64,000 nucleotides of DNA from contig JAINUG010000011.1 of NCBI GenBank assembly GCA_029706075.1, forward strand, positions 3,740,001-3,804,000, given 5' to 3'. Below, piece after piece: positions 1 through 63,412 of this stretch (positions within the stretch are counted from its first letter, which is position 1; each line of letters opens with the position of its first letter). A program made the position numbers and the translations under genes. The notes beneath the pieces are model-generated. The model saw only the letters and a program-made list of their open reading frames with translations. It did no database searches and was not told the origin of the DNA. This DNA comes from Aldrovandia affinis (Eukaryota > Chordata > Actinopteri > Notacanthiformes > Halosauridae).

Positions 1-1195
1 CACACACATAGACACACACTGTTCCAACAGGCATCCGGGCTCCAAAAGTCAGGTGAGCAGCCAGGTGCATGGTGAAGTGATCGTAAAATGTAAATGTAAA
101 TGTAATTGGGCACGGTGCTGCCAGAGGTAAAAAGCTTGGTTACAGCTTATGGAACAGGCCCAAGTAAGGTGCAGGTGAGAATGAATCAAAGAGGAACACC
201 TGTGTCAGGTGCAGAGCACATACAGCAGGTACTGCAGAGCGCAAGCTAAACAAACAGAGAGGTGAACCTTGGACCCAGCAGTAGCCACGGGTGGGCATAA
301 AAAAACTAAGTTACAAATCCCTATTCATCAAGCAGGCCGAGGCCAAACAGTGGCATGTGACAGAGCGTGACGCATCCACAATGAATCAATTATTCATTGA
401 TACCACTCAAAAGTAGCACACTTGAAGCTATGAAATATTGGATTAGGTCACCTTGCATTAAGAAATGTAGAGTAATGTAGGAGCAAGTGGAAATAACCAG
501 TCACCATAAATGACTAGAAATAGACTGACAGAGATTATGGAGGTGGTGGAACTATTTATTTCGAGATATACATAATTTTTGTTCAGCAGGGGAAGATAAC
601 ATACATGCTCTGGGTTGTAAAAACCATATGTTTGTAGGGGGTGCTGGTTATTACTTTTTGTAAGACGTTTGAAAACAGTATTCTGAACTGTACTCAAAAA
701 GAAAATAATTGAAAATGAAGAATTGCCTGTCCCAGCCCTTTCCCACCGCTGCTGCTAGAACGCTTCGCTGTTGCGCTCATTTATGTTGCGTGACCAGTTC
801 ATTTTTGGGGCAAGCATTTTTCATGTTCTTCACAGAAGAAAATTACTAAAATGCATGTGTTTGTATAAAAACCAAATCCGGATGTATTCTTTAGCAAGTC
901 ATGACTGTGTGCTTCTAATTGTAGCCTATAGCAAGTATGAGGCAATGGACATATAAGGACATCTGTAACTTCACACAGAGTTGACATATTCATAATTATT
1001 TTCTTTCTGTTTTCTAAATGTTCACCCTAGGGTTTTAGTTTTTTCAAATGAGTGCTCTGTAATCTGGTGCTCTATGGGGTCCTGACATTTCCATCCAGTT
1101 TTTTTTCTTAATTTTGTTTAAACACTGATCATTGCTGCGTTGCTGTGATTGGACAGCCAATGCAATGCAAATTGATGGCAGCCAACGAAAACACT
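1..1195. other. Intergenic, no gene recognised
   Basis: A few CA units lie at the left edge and a short ATGTAA-type SINE tail at about 85-103. I see no coding or RNA signal in the rest. Confidence 0.5.
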
Positions 1196-1197
1196 AA

Positions 1198-2616
1198 GGG
1201 CCAGATTTACTAAATGGTCGCAATAGGTAAAATCGCTATTAGGATATAAGATGCGGGGGTTAAGTCACTGCGACACTTTGCAATTTGTTCTTTGGATAAA
1301 TAGTTAAATCTGTTCATGCATATGTATACCTGGGGTGAACGTGCTAAAACACGGTGTGGATTATGTAAATATGATTGATTAAGTATTCCGTCTGATTTAC
1401 GAAAGTATGCCTTAATTGCGAGTCTCTCCTTTATGTGAGAATATTAAGAACCCCCTTAAACCAGGCAATATTTTAGGGTTAGGTGTGCTGATATAGTGTT
1501 ATATAGATATATTTCATAATCTGCGTTTTGTACTGCGCTTCCAGAGGTGCTAGTCGCTGCTCCAGCGATGCAAAACAAATAATTCCAAATGCTATTGCAT
1601 TTACCCAGCTTCATGTCATGACAGCTTTATTTTCAGGAATACCTCTATCTACAGTCAGTTGAATCATAATTGTATGTAATAATCTGACCTATATAGCTTA
1701 CATATTGTTTACTAGAACTTGAAATTAAAATTATATGAAAGAATGCAGGATTTCTATTGACCAATCTGTCATTAGTTAGATTAACTCAGTTCTGAATTAG
1801 AACAATTCTCTTTTTGTGCATATATGGTCAGGAGGGTATAGAATCAATATGCTATGCTCTGTGGCCTTCCACATCACAAGTTCAGTCATTTCTATTCTTT
1901 ATTCTTGTTCTAGTATTCCTTCCTGGTTTGGGCCACCGCCTGTTTCTTTTCCCCACATTATGTTGTAGGAAAGTTTTTATTTTGTACACCATCCAACCTT
2001 ATGCCATCTTTTATTTACAAAATCTATCGTTTGTTTTGATATGCCGAATTAATTCTTTATTTTTGTGATGTCACATTTTATTGACTGTACCTCGTTGACC
2101 ATTACCTCTATTTCCTGATCTGTACGTTTTCTTTTTCTCATGGTACCCTAGCTACTTGTGCCTGGTATCCATTTCTTGGCATATTGTGGTCAGGGCGTGT
2201 AAGCGCGCCATAGTTCTTCTGACTCTTTTTTATGGGTTTCTCCTATCAGGGCATTTCATTTCCTTGATTGCATAATTTTGACATGTTTTAGTAAATTGGC
2301 CGTTAATGTGTCTGTATTTGCGACTGCAAAAGAGCCGCATCATAGCGGCTGTTGTTGCACTGCGACTGTTTCCTTGGTAAATCTGGCCCTAAGCGTTTAC
2401 ACCAGTACAAAGTCTGCACCTAGTTTTTCTAAAATGAATAAAAAGATAAAACTAAAGATAAAACCTGAAACTATTTCTAGATTATGTATAATTTTTTTAT
2501 TTTCATACTTTTAACTTCACTGTTTAGTTTTCATTTTAAGTTTTATTCTTTAAAAAAAACACAGGTTTACACACAACTTTGCACTTGTGTAAACGTTTAG
2601 TAAATCTGGTCCTGAA
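1198..2616. mobile_element. Non-autonomous hAT-like element(s) with GGGCCAGATTTAC termini
   Basis: Left end at 1198 reads gggccagatttactaaa. Its inverse occurs at about 2374-2389 (gtaaatctggccc) and again at 2596-2614 (tttagtaaatctggtcc). The stretch 2389-2614 has its own inverted halves (gtttacac...gtgtaaac), so a second, nested element is likely. No transposase is visible. Confidence 0.55.
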
Positions 2617-2963
2617 TAACTATTGTTATTAATTTCCACTGATAGAGGACTGATAGAGACACAACTCACTGTATATGGTGAAGTTGTCTGACATTGTCTG
2701 TTCCAGGCACTTTTAAAATGAATAATAATATAATAATCTGACTGTATTTATAGCATTAGTGTGCTTCTATTCTGTGTAAATGTAGTCTGACCAGAACTTT
2801 GTATACATATACATATGTATATATAATAACAAATACATCTAGATTCATTGTATTTATCTTGAACTTGCTGCTCTTTCTGGATTTCCCAGAATATAAACTG
2901 GGTAAAAAATTGGCCTTTTAACCCTTAAAAGGGCAAGACCCTAAAAACTGAAAATTAGTTCTT

Positions 2964-3315
2964 TCCATCCATCCATTATCTAAGCCGCTTATTCCTAGTC
3001 AGGGTCGTGGGGTGGGGGGGGGCTGGAGCCTATCCCAGCATGCGTTCCAGGCGAGAGGCAGGAATACACCCTGGACAGGTCTCCAATCCATCGCAGGGCA
3101 CACACACCATTCACTCACACACTCATACCTACGGGCAATTTAGACTCTCCAATTAGCCTAATGTCTTTGGACTGTGGGAGGAAACCGGAGTACCCGGAGG
3201 AAACCCACGCGGACACGGGGAGAACATGCAAACTCCACACAGAAAGGCCTGGATTCGAACCCGAGACCTTCTTACTGTGAGGCGACAGCGCTATCCACTG
3301 CACCACCGTGCCGCC
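2964..3315 (-). mobile_element. tRNA-derived SINE, GGAT-tail family (copy 1)
   Basis: Read on the minus strand it starts GGCGGCACGGTGGTGCAGTG with a tRNA-like box A, then box B (GGGTTCGAATCC) and a fish-typical body (GTTTCCTCCGGGTACTCCGG), and ends in GGAT repeats. About 350 bp, nearly full length. Confidence 0.85.
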
Positions 3316-3680
3316 AAAATTATTTTCTAATACATTTAGGCTAAAATAACACCACTTTTTATTTTTCATTTTACTGTCTGTCTATCTCCTGGGATACATA
3401 AACTGTTTAGGGTATACATTTCACAATTAATAAATTCAATTTGACATGTTAAATTTGTTTCATTCATGTTTGCTTTGAACATTGGGGTCAGACTCTACAC
3501 CCAACTATAAATCTAACCCTTGAATGGACAGTAAAACTACTGCTATTAACATGCTATGAGGTCTGGATAGCTCATAGACAACACAACATATTTATGGTTT
3601 TCACACCACAGTTACCCATAATCCTCCTCCATCTTCATTTGCATAACCACAGGATCTCTTGGTCTTGATTTTGTTTAAGA

Positions 3681-5352
3681 TTGGAATTTAGTAGGTTCAC
3701 AGTAGGTTCATTGACAAACACTACTCTTATTGGCAATGGAAGCTGTGGAAGCAGTTGCGAGCATTTGACCTATAACAATGCAAAGCCTCACATTACACTT
3801 TTCACACATGATGGAGATATGTCCACCTGGGCACATCCTGCACTGGCCCTTCACGGACAGGATAGGGGAGTGATCGATCCTGTCACACCTCATGCCAACA
3901 ACAGGCCTCGATCTTCTTCCATTGGGCAACCCATCAAGCGGATTTTTCAAATGGTCCCCAAACTTCTGAGGCCCATAGACTCCTTCAGATGGGTTATCAG
4001 CCTAAGTGATGTAAAGAAGCTGTCAAAGTAGACAACACATTCTTGGGGGTTTCTGATGGTTCTGCAAAGATTCAGAATGATACTGGCGCTTAACCCAAGC
4101 TCTTTGTCTGGCATTTGAGTAGCACCATCAAATGTAGACTCCCCTGTGTAGACCATGAAGTCATACACCAAGCCAGACACCCCAGCTCGCACAAAGATCT
4201 TAAATCCCCATTTATTGGGTTTGCTGGGTAGGTACTGCCTCAGACTTCCCGCCTGTTTGCCTGTATAAGGTACCTTCATTGATTGAGAATTGGTTCTCAC
4301 TTTCAATTCCCACGCACCTGCTCCTCTTATGGTCAAGCACAGGCCTGATTTTCTGTAGGCAGTCTTCACTGGACTCAGAGGCCATGTTATCCTGAGAGTA
4401 GAGCATTCTGGACAAACATTTGTAGCGCTCAATTGGCATAACATCTGCGACTTTCTCATATCTGGTATATGCTGCCCAGTAGTCCTCCATCGAAGGCATA
4501 CTCATTATACCCATAATAAGCTTCATGCCAATCGAAGAATTTAGTTTAGTAGGTTAGAGAAGAGGAGAGCTTATCTGGTGCAGTGAAGGAATTTGGTGAG
4601 GCAGCTGACTGGTGTTCAAACTAAAATTTTCTCCAACTATGGAAAAAGAGTTATTAATAATGTGAAAAAATCTCATACAGGCCCCTCCCCACACTCACTC
4701 ACCATACATACTATAAACGATATATAATATTATACACACGCCACACACACATGCATATGTGTACATGCAGGCATACACATGCACGCACGCACACACATAC
4801 ACAAACGACCACAAACAATATACACTGCAGGCTCCTCCCTGCCACTCAGTCACCCACATATATCACCATACATACCACAAACTATATGTAATATTACACA
4901 CACACACACACACACACAAACAAATGTACAAGCACACACAGTCACACACACACACACGCACACGACCACAGACAATGTATACTTCAACACTACTACTGAT
5001 AATACGTAGGTCTTTGAAATAAGTGTGTAACAGTCCTATTCATAACAATTACCTAAATTTCCTTGCTCGTTTGTTTTAGTCTGCTCCCTCCTCTGCCTCA
5101 TCACTAGAGCTACTACTGATATCCTCACTGCAGCTGCTGTCATCCTCACTCTGCATAAAGCTCATCCTCATCTTCATTACTTGTCCCTTGCTCTGTATCT
5201 GAAGAGCCATCAGGTGGCAAAACCACTGCCTGTACCTCTCTCTTATGTCTACCATAGAAGGTATTGATGGAAATGCCTGAAAAAATAATATGTTGGTGAC
5301 TTAAATTAATCAATAATATACATGTAAGAGTAAAATAAAGAGAAAATAGCAT
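3681..5352 (-). mobile_element. Decayed piggyBac-like DNA transposon
   Basis: PiggyBac transposase remnants lie in several frames. An acidic N-terminal piece is at 5146-5290 (SSDTEQGTSNEDEDEL). A catalytic-core region at 3960-4526 has SLRQYLPSKPNKWGFKIFV, RAGVSGLVYDFMVYTGE and VYFDSFFTSL, the last holding a catalytic Asp. A C-terminal cysteine-rich tail at about 3710-3870 has CRMCPGGHISIMCEKCNVRL. At least two frameshifts separate the pieces. A CA-rich microsatellite (4735-4975) splits N-terminus from core. I could not fix the TTAA-flanked ends. Confidence 0.8.
4735..4975. repeat. CA-rich imperfect microsatellite
   Basis: Alternating CACACA and ATACAC blocks with two copies of a longer segment (acaccacaaac-type) about 160 bp apart. 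Confidence 0.8.
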
Positions 5353-5849
5353 TCCATTGTTAATATTATTGATTATCTATTCATTGCAGGCTAAAAACAT
5401 TAGCCCTATTAGCAGCAGCCCCATTAGGAATTATCTCAGTTTTATACCCCTATTCAGTGTATGTATCCCCAGGGTTACATACTTTTCATGACTGATTCTC
5501 AAAATAGTGCAAATGTAATTCTTTATTTTTTAAGAGGAACATATCAAGTCAATCTTAATAATATTTTCCAAAAAAAACCCTCCAAAACTATATAAACATG
5601 AAAAAAAATATGAACACTTACCCCAAGGCCAGTGTCCTCCTCACTACACACCAACTTATCAACAGTTTTTGATAAGGATGACAAGTTGATCCAAGAGTAT
5701 TGATATGAAGTCACATGACAAGTACTTGTAACAAGCCCCTCTTCAATGTTTCCTAATGAAATAGTGCCCACCCACTCTTTGCTCCTCCCCACAGCCTGTC
5801 AAATGTTTGTATCTCCCAGGATACATCAACTGTTTAAGGGGTGCTCTTG

Positions 5850-6325
5850 AAGACACATCCTGAAGACGTGAAAAATATTAATCTTGAGTTTTATTTATCA
5901 GTTTAAAAACATTTTCAGGAAACGCATGTGCATAATCGATTTAGAAAAAACCAACATGCTTTCCACAGCCAGTTGAAGCAAAGGTCAACATGGTACATCT
6001 ATGTGTACAGCATGGACCACCCAGGTTTTAATGGTTATATTCTGTTGAGTGTTTCTTTTAACTGTGTGTGTGCTTCCACAAAAAATATATTCATTGGTAC
6101 AAAATAATACATTATAGCATTATTTATCTTGAAATGTAAAGGGGAAAAACAGGAATATATTCTGACGTTTTAAGTTGATTCTTATGAGGTTCACATATTT
6201 AGGTTTGTGTTTTTCCAAATTTTCATAATCCATTAAGGGAAAAATGTATATAAAATATATTAATATAAAAAAATAATTTTTATACAATTATGGGCTGACT
6301 TGAACTGCAGGACCTCGGCCTTCAT
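5850..6325. other. AT-rich, no feature seen
   Basis: No open frame, repeat or RNA signal recognised. Confidence 0.4.
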
Positions 6326-6329
6326 CAGG

Positions 6330-6893
6330 TATCACTAATAGTGCGATTCAATTACTGAATCACTAGTAGTGTGATTTCATTACTGAGTCATGAGCACTGT
6401 GATTCCATTATGTAATCACAAGTAATGTGATTCAATTACCAAGTCACTAGTAGTGTGGTTCCATTTCTGAGTCACGAGTAGTGTGATTCCTTTACTGAAC
6501 CGCTAGTGGTGTGATTCCATTACTTAATCACTAGTAATGTAATAATAATAATATAATATACGCCATTTAGCAGATGCTTTTATCCAAAGCGACTTACAAT
6601 AGTGAATGCATACATTTTCAGTATATGTGGCCCCAGTGGGGATTGAACCCACAACCTAAGCGTTGCCAACGCTGTGCTCTACCAACTGAGCCACAGAGAA
6701 CCACAGTGATTCCATTACTTAATCACTAGTAAAGTGATTCCATTACTGAATCACTAGCAATGTGATTCCATTACAGAGTCACTAATAGTGTGATCCCATT
6801 ACTGAGTCAGTAATAGTGCAATTAAATTACTGAATCACTAGTAGTGTGATTTCATTACTGAATCACGAGTAGTATGATTCCATTACTGAGGAA
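6330..6893. repeat. 27-28-bp minisatellite, interrupted by a SINE
   Basis: Many variants of a unit like ATTACTGAATCACTAGTAGTG then TGATTCC repeat head to tail. The array is split at 6541-6704 by a SINE. Confidence 0.9.
6541..6704 (-). mobile_element. tRNA-derived SINE (CTGTGGCTCAG family), copy 1
   Basis: On the minus strand: GTGGTTCTCTGTGGCTCAG (box A region), GTGGGTTCAATCCCC (box B), and tail AAGTCGCTTTGGATAAAAGC, the tail shared by many fish SINEs. It sits inside the minisatellite. Confidence 0.85.
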
Positions 6894-7582
6894 CTTAATT
6901 TATCCTGTTGGTACAACAGTGCAAAACTGACTGTGATCTGACCCCCTCCCCCCCACCTTGGTCAGATGGTGGGACACAGGTCAGTATATTTAAAGTAGTA
7001 CTAAAAAGATTATGGTGGTCTGAGATGTTAATTATAACTCAACATCTCATCATAGGTTAAACATACATTCTTTGTTTTTGAAAGGAGGTTGCCTTTTGCA
7101 TTTTAAAGATTGATTTGATGTCAGCTTTACTGGTTGGCCAATAGTGATAAACCCCCTCACACATGCACAAACACGCACACACACTCTGAACATTATCATG
7201 AATGCTTCTACTGTATTGACAACATTTAACAACATCCAAGTGTTCATTTATTGGATACTTAAATATGATGAATTCAGTGGTCACCAAAATGAACAAATCG
7301 TACTTTATAAGAATACAAAAAATGTAAGCTGGCATAAATGTGTTACCCAACCTTTAGAAAAAATCCACTGCAGTTTGAATCAAGGCCAAACTATCCCTGA
7401 AAGGGAAGAAGGGATAATAAAGAAAGAAATGGGCTCATACTGAACAGGAAGGGAGTTGTAAAAATGCAATAAAATTTGCACTTTATTACTCTCAATCAAT
7501 CTCCTCAGCCTGCTTTTGAATCTTCTATCTGATAGCTGCTCCGGTGGGAAGACACTTGCTTATTGTGCTGTAGCTCATTACG

Positions 7583-8770
7583 TATGGGCTCAAATTAATG
7601 GCAAAAGTATTTCGTATCTGTAAGCAATGACTTGTGCTTGCAACTTATAGTTTGTGTTTGAACAATCTGAAATAAAACATTTTGTACTTGTAACCAATGA
7701 CTTGAGCTTGTAACTTGTGGTCCGTGTTTGTACTTTACCATTTGTGAACAGAAATAGTACGAATGGAAAACAGTATTTACGTGCAACACTCCCTCTACAT
7801 GCAACGCTCAGTTTACAAGATTTCTCTCTACACACAGACTTTTGGCACTGTTTTGCCACTTCTGGTAAACTATCCAATCGGCATCCAGAAGAGATCAGGT
7901 TGTCATATTGTGCAACATTCTATGGAGTGTCCAAGAACGTAGCATCGCCACGTTGAAGATTCTATTGAACGTCGTCCAGGTGGTAGCCTAAGATTGCCGC
8001 CTATTCACTTTATTCGATGGTGGCTGGTCACGAATCAGTCCGTGTGCACCACCCAGTGGAATTATAATGATGTCCTTGGAGAATCAATGTGTGCAATAAA
8101 AAAAAAATACTGTGCAATTAAGATACAATTTCTGTGCATAGCCGGCTATAGGCCTACGTATATATATTTTATTTATTATGTTAAAACTATTTATTAGGGA
8201 TTATTTCTTGTCATTGTCTGATTGTTTTGAGACAGGGGATCTTATGGATATAGTTAAAATGTACATGATACCCAGGTACAAAAAAAAACCCCAAGCTTAG
8301 CACCGGCCAAGACGGCCCAAGCCGTGATTGGTTTAAATAAATACAGCATCCCCCCTATCCCCGAATGATATCCCATCCAGCAAGACTTTTCTCTTGCGCG
8401 GGCACAGCGCAAACATAGTGTGGAGATCGGAGATCAGTCTGAATAGCGAGACTAGCCTAGCCTAGATAAGTAACTTGTGGCCAACATGGCAAACTGATCT
8501 CTTCTGGATGCCGATTGGACAGTTTACTGGAAGCGGCAAAACAGTGCCAAAAGTCTGTGTGTAGAGAGAAATCTTGTAAACTGAGCGTTGCACGTACTAT
8601 TTCTGTTCACAAATGGTAAAGTACAAACACGGACCACAAGTTACAAGCTCAAGTCATTGGTTACAAGTACAAAATGTTTTATTTCAGATTGTTCAAACAC
8701 AAACTATAAGTTGAAAGCACAAGTCATTGCTTACAGATACGAAATACTTTTGGCATTAATTTGAGCCCAT
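7583..8770. mobile_element. Foldback element with arms of about 300 bp
   Basis: Left arm (7583-7900) and right arm (8494-8770) are near-perfect reverse complements, starting atgggctcaaattaatg. Flanks attacgt and attacgc may be the target duplication. The roughly 590-bp middle has no transposase. Confidence 0.8.
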
Positions 8771-8871
8771 AATTACGCTACCTTTGTCTTTTTGCATTGT
8801 GTAAAACTTCAAAATCACAGAGTACTATGCAAGCCTGCTGGTTCATACTATGCTCAATTAACACAACATTC

Positions 8872-10033
8872 TACACTCAGTGGCCACTTTATTAGGCACA
8901 CCTGTACACCTGCTCGTTAATGCAATTATGTAATCAGCCAATCATGGGGCAGCAACTCAATGCATAAAAGCATGCAGACATGGTCAAGAGGTTCAGTTGT
9001 TGTTCAGACCAAAAATCTGAATGGGGAAGAAATGTGATCTAAGTGACTTTGACCGTGGAATGATTATTGGTGCCAGACGGGGTGGTGTGAGTATCTCAGA
9101 AACTGCTGATCTCATGGGATTTTCACGCACAAGTCTCTAGAGTTTACAGAGAATGGTGCGAAAAGCAAAAAACATTCAGTGAGCGGCAGTTCTGTGGGCG
9201 AAAACACCTTGTTAATGAGAGAGGTCAGAGGAGAATAGCTAGACTGGTTCAAGCTGACAGGAAGGCAACAGTAACTCAAATAAGCACGTGTTACAACAGT
9301 GGTATGCAGAAGAGCATCTCTGAATGCACAACACGTCAAATCTTGAAGTGGATGGGCTACAGCAGCAGAAGACCACACCAGGTTCCACTCCTGTCAGCTA
9401 AGAACAGAAAAGTGAGGCTACAGTGGGCACAGACTGGACAGCTGAAGATTGTAAAAACGTTGCCTGGTCTGACAAATCTTGATTTCTGCTGCGACATGCA
9501 GATCCATCCTGCCTTGTGTCAATGGTTCAGGCTGGTGGTGGTGGTGTAATGGTGTAGGGAATGTTTTTTTGACACACATTAGGCCCCTTAATGCCAATTG
9601 AGCATTGTTTAAATGCCACAGCCTACCTGAGTCTTGTTTCTGACTATGTGCATCCCTTTATGGCTACCCATCCTCTAATGGTTATTTCCAGCAGGATAAT
9701 GCACCATGTCACAAAACACACGTCATCTCAAGCTGGTTCCACGAACATGACAATGAGTTCAGTGTACTCCAATGGCCTCCACAGTCACCAGATCTCAGTC
9801 CAATAGAGCACCTTCGGGATGTGGTGGAATGGGAGATTCGCAACATGATTGTGCAGCCGACAAATCTGCAGCAACTGCATGATGCCATCATGTCAATATG
9901 GACCAGAATCTCTAAGGAATGTTACCAGTACCTTGTTAAATCTATGCCAAAAAGAATTCAGGCTGTTCTGGGGCAAAGGGGGATTCTACCCAGTACTAGA
10001 AAGGTGTACCTAATAAAGTGGCCACTGAGTGTA
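8872..10033 (+). mobile_element. Tc1-like transposon, broken
   Basis: Terminal inverted repeats cactcagtggccactttatt and its complement lie beside TA. Transposase parts on the plus strand include DLSDFDRGMIIGARRGGVS (HTH end), LKWMGYSSRRPHQVPLL, NAPCHKTH-like and SPDLSPIEHL (DDE core). A stop (TAG after FSRTSL), a deletion and frameshifts in the middle disable it. About 1.16 kb against roughly 1.3 kb for an intact copy. Confidence 0.9.
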
Positions 10034-10039
10034 TAGTTA

Positions 10040-11690
10040 TGTAAATAAAATAACTGGCACTTTCATGTGTGTCTATGTGTCACTAGAGTCAAGAAAAATA
10101 AACTCTCCAGGCCATAAAAGGGTGAAACCCTAATGCTGCACTCACGCAACACATAGCCTCCAGTACCAATAACTCGCACAAAGACAAACAGATTCTTAAA
10201 TGCTTTATGTACAAAACTCAAGAATTTAAACATTTTACAGTATACCATCATTTTAATGATCAGGACTTTTCATGACCCCCCGTAACAGTACATACATAAA
10301 AATTCACAACCCAAGGTCTATCATTTACTTTGATTTTATACAGTACATTACATGCTATGTTCATCTTTTCATATATTTATATAAAGACAAATATTTGTGC
10401 AAGAGTTCACATTTAAAAAATATGAATTAATGAACAACCATTTGCACTGCTTGGCACAAGGTATGCACACTCTTCCATCACGGCAGGGGAGGGGACATTC
10501 TGCCCTTTTTCTCAACCAATCAAAGTCCATCGTACAGAGAATTGAGACATATTTCATACAAGCCTGTGATGCGAATCCTACAGACTGACTTTCATTCCCC
10601 AGCATAGTGACAGTTCAGAACACCAAGGCGGACACCCCCTGCTGTTGCTTTTCTACAGTTTAACACGTAGAGGACTCCACGTCTGTGCGTACAATGCATC
10701 GCAGTTGACTTGAAAATAAAATCAGTTGGTCTCTCCAAGTACCAACAAAGAGCTGATCTTGAGCCAAAATGGCTGCAGGACCATCCTGTTTTTCCAGTCT
10801 GGAACAGGGCCTTTTTGTGATGGACAGTGCCTCAAGAACTTTTTCAAATATTCAGCACAGCCAGCAGCAATAACCTGGGAAGATGCCGATGATCCGACCA
10901 GTATGATGAGAAAGCAACATCGGTGTGGGTGAAGTCAAAATAAAATACTGTTTTTTGTGTGCAGAGACGACAAAAGGGTAAACAACTTATTGACCAAGAA
11001 ATGAAAACATTCCACCGGGTCATTTTACACTGAACTACAATGAGAGAAACATGGAAAGCATGGAGGAACATGAAACCATGAGACTGGACTCAATCTCTAC
11101 AGTAAGGCCTCTCAATAGAACAGGACTATGGAAGATGTGAACAGAGAGGACAGGTTTGTAAACCACATGCATGGACTGCTTTATCTCAGTGGTGCGTCTG
11201 TTTCTTGCCAGGGCCTCCACTGGTTCCATATGTACAGCATACAACCCCACACTTCAATCATTCCAGTCCTACACAGAACTCCTGCAATGGCCAGCTGAGG
11301 AAACCAAGACTTTCAAGGACTTATGTCTGACACCACATTCAGACACAAAAAAATGCAGGTGACCTCAATATTTTGAAGAGTGGAAATATAGCCCTGTTGA
11401 TTGAGCGAAAGACATAAATAAATAATAGGAAATAAAAGCAGGTGAAAACACTACTCACAGCTCTTGCAGGATTACAGGAGAAGAAAACGTTCCCCCCTTT
11501 TGAACTTGTCTAAGACTCTGTCCATTCTCCTGAAAGAGGTAAGGCTATAGACTGGGAATAGTGAACAGGTTTCATATGTCCAGATCCCTAAAAGTTGCTG
11601 ATTTCTATAAACGTGATTAAAAAAAACAAATGGAATATGTACAATGTGTCTCAGGCAATGTTATGAGCCCTCGGTGTATGGAATAAATAC
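10040..11690. other. Downstream flank of unc13b, no feature recognised
   Basis: No coding signal. It could partly be long 3' UTR if polyadenylation is distal. Confidence 0.35.
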
Positions 11691-12135
11691 ACATTTTATT
11701 TCTGGACACACAAGTAAACAGGTCATTTGCATGTATTCACCAAACCAAATACAGTAAGATGGCCACAATGTGTCCATTGTGCAGAGGAAACATACCAGAG
11801 TCAAGGTCAGTAATGTGATGGTCAAACTCCACACATTCATACAGTAACATGAAAACCATAAGGCAGTAGATACTGTGATATTGCACATGAGAAAAACCCA
11901 AGGCATGACAGTGGTCTCTATTAACAGAAGAAGTGGACATTACAGAGGGCTGTACTGGTCTACAGTTTCTTTACTGGAGGTAATGGTAGAGGCGGGGCTG
12001 CTTGACAGGACAATAGAGGCCCTGGTACATCCACAGACACATAGAGAGACAAGTAGTGTGTGTATGTGTGTGTGTGTGTGTGTGAGAGAGGGTATGTGCG
12101 TGTGAATGTGAGTGTGTGTTTGTGAAAGTGGGTAT

Positions 12136-12192
<57 letters not shown>

Positions 12193-12534
12193 TACTGTGT
12201 GCGTGTGTGTTTCTGTGCGTGAGAGTGGGAGAGGTGAGAGTGGGAGAGGTGAGTGGAAGGTTATCCTCATGTGTTCAGAGAGGGAGTTTGTGAAAAATGA
12301 TGTTGGAGGAAAAACAGGCGGTACAGTATGTGCATGTAACTGTCGTTGAGCTTGTTGCTCAGTGAGTCCCCCCTTTCACCTCCCTCTCTTCTCCTCTCTT
12401 CCTCCTGCGGTGCAAGAAAAGAAAGGAAGCAGGAGTCGGGGTTGGGGGGGTAATCACCCCCACATCGGTCATGTGCTTACCCAAGCCCTTGTCATTGGAC
12501 CGCCAGGCCCAGAGGCCCGACCCTCACCCCCTCC
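11690..12534 (-). other. Presumed unc13b 3' UTR (end uncertain)
   Basis: Sequence directly behind the stop codon with no further coding signal. The first AATAAA on the minus strand is the complement of tttatt at 11695-11700. A UG/CA microsatellite (12058-12190) lies inside. Real UTR length cannot be told from sequence alone. Confidence 0.4.
12058..12190. repeat. (TG)n microsatellite
   Basis: Nearly pure TG tract at 12142-12190 with imperfect units before it. Confidence 0.95.
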
Positions 12535-63412
<50,878 letters not shown>

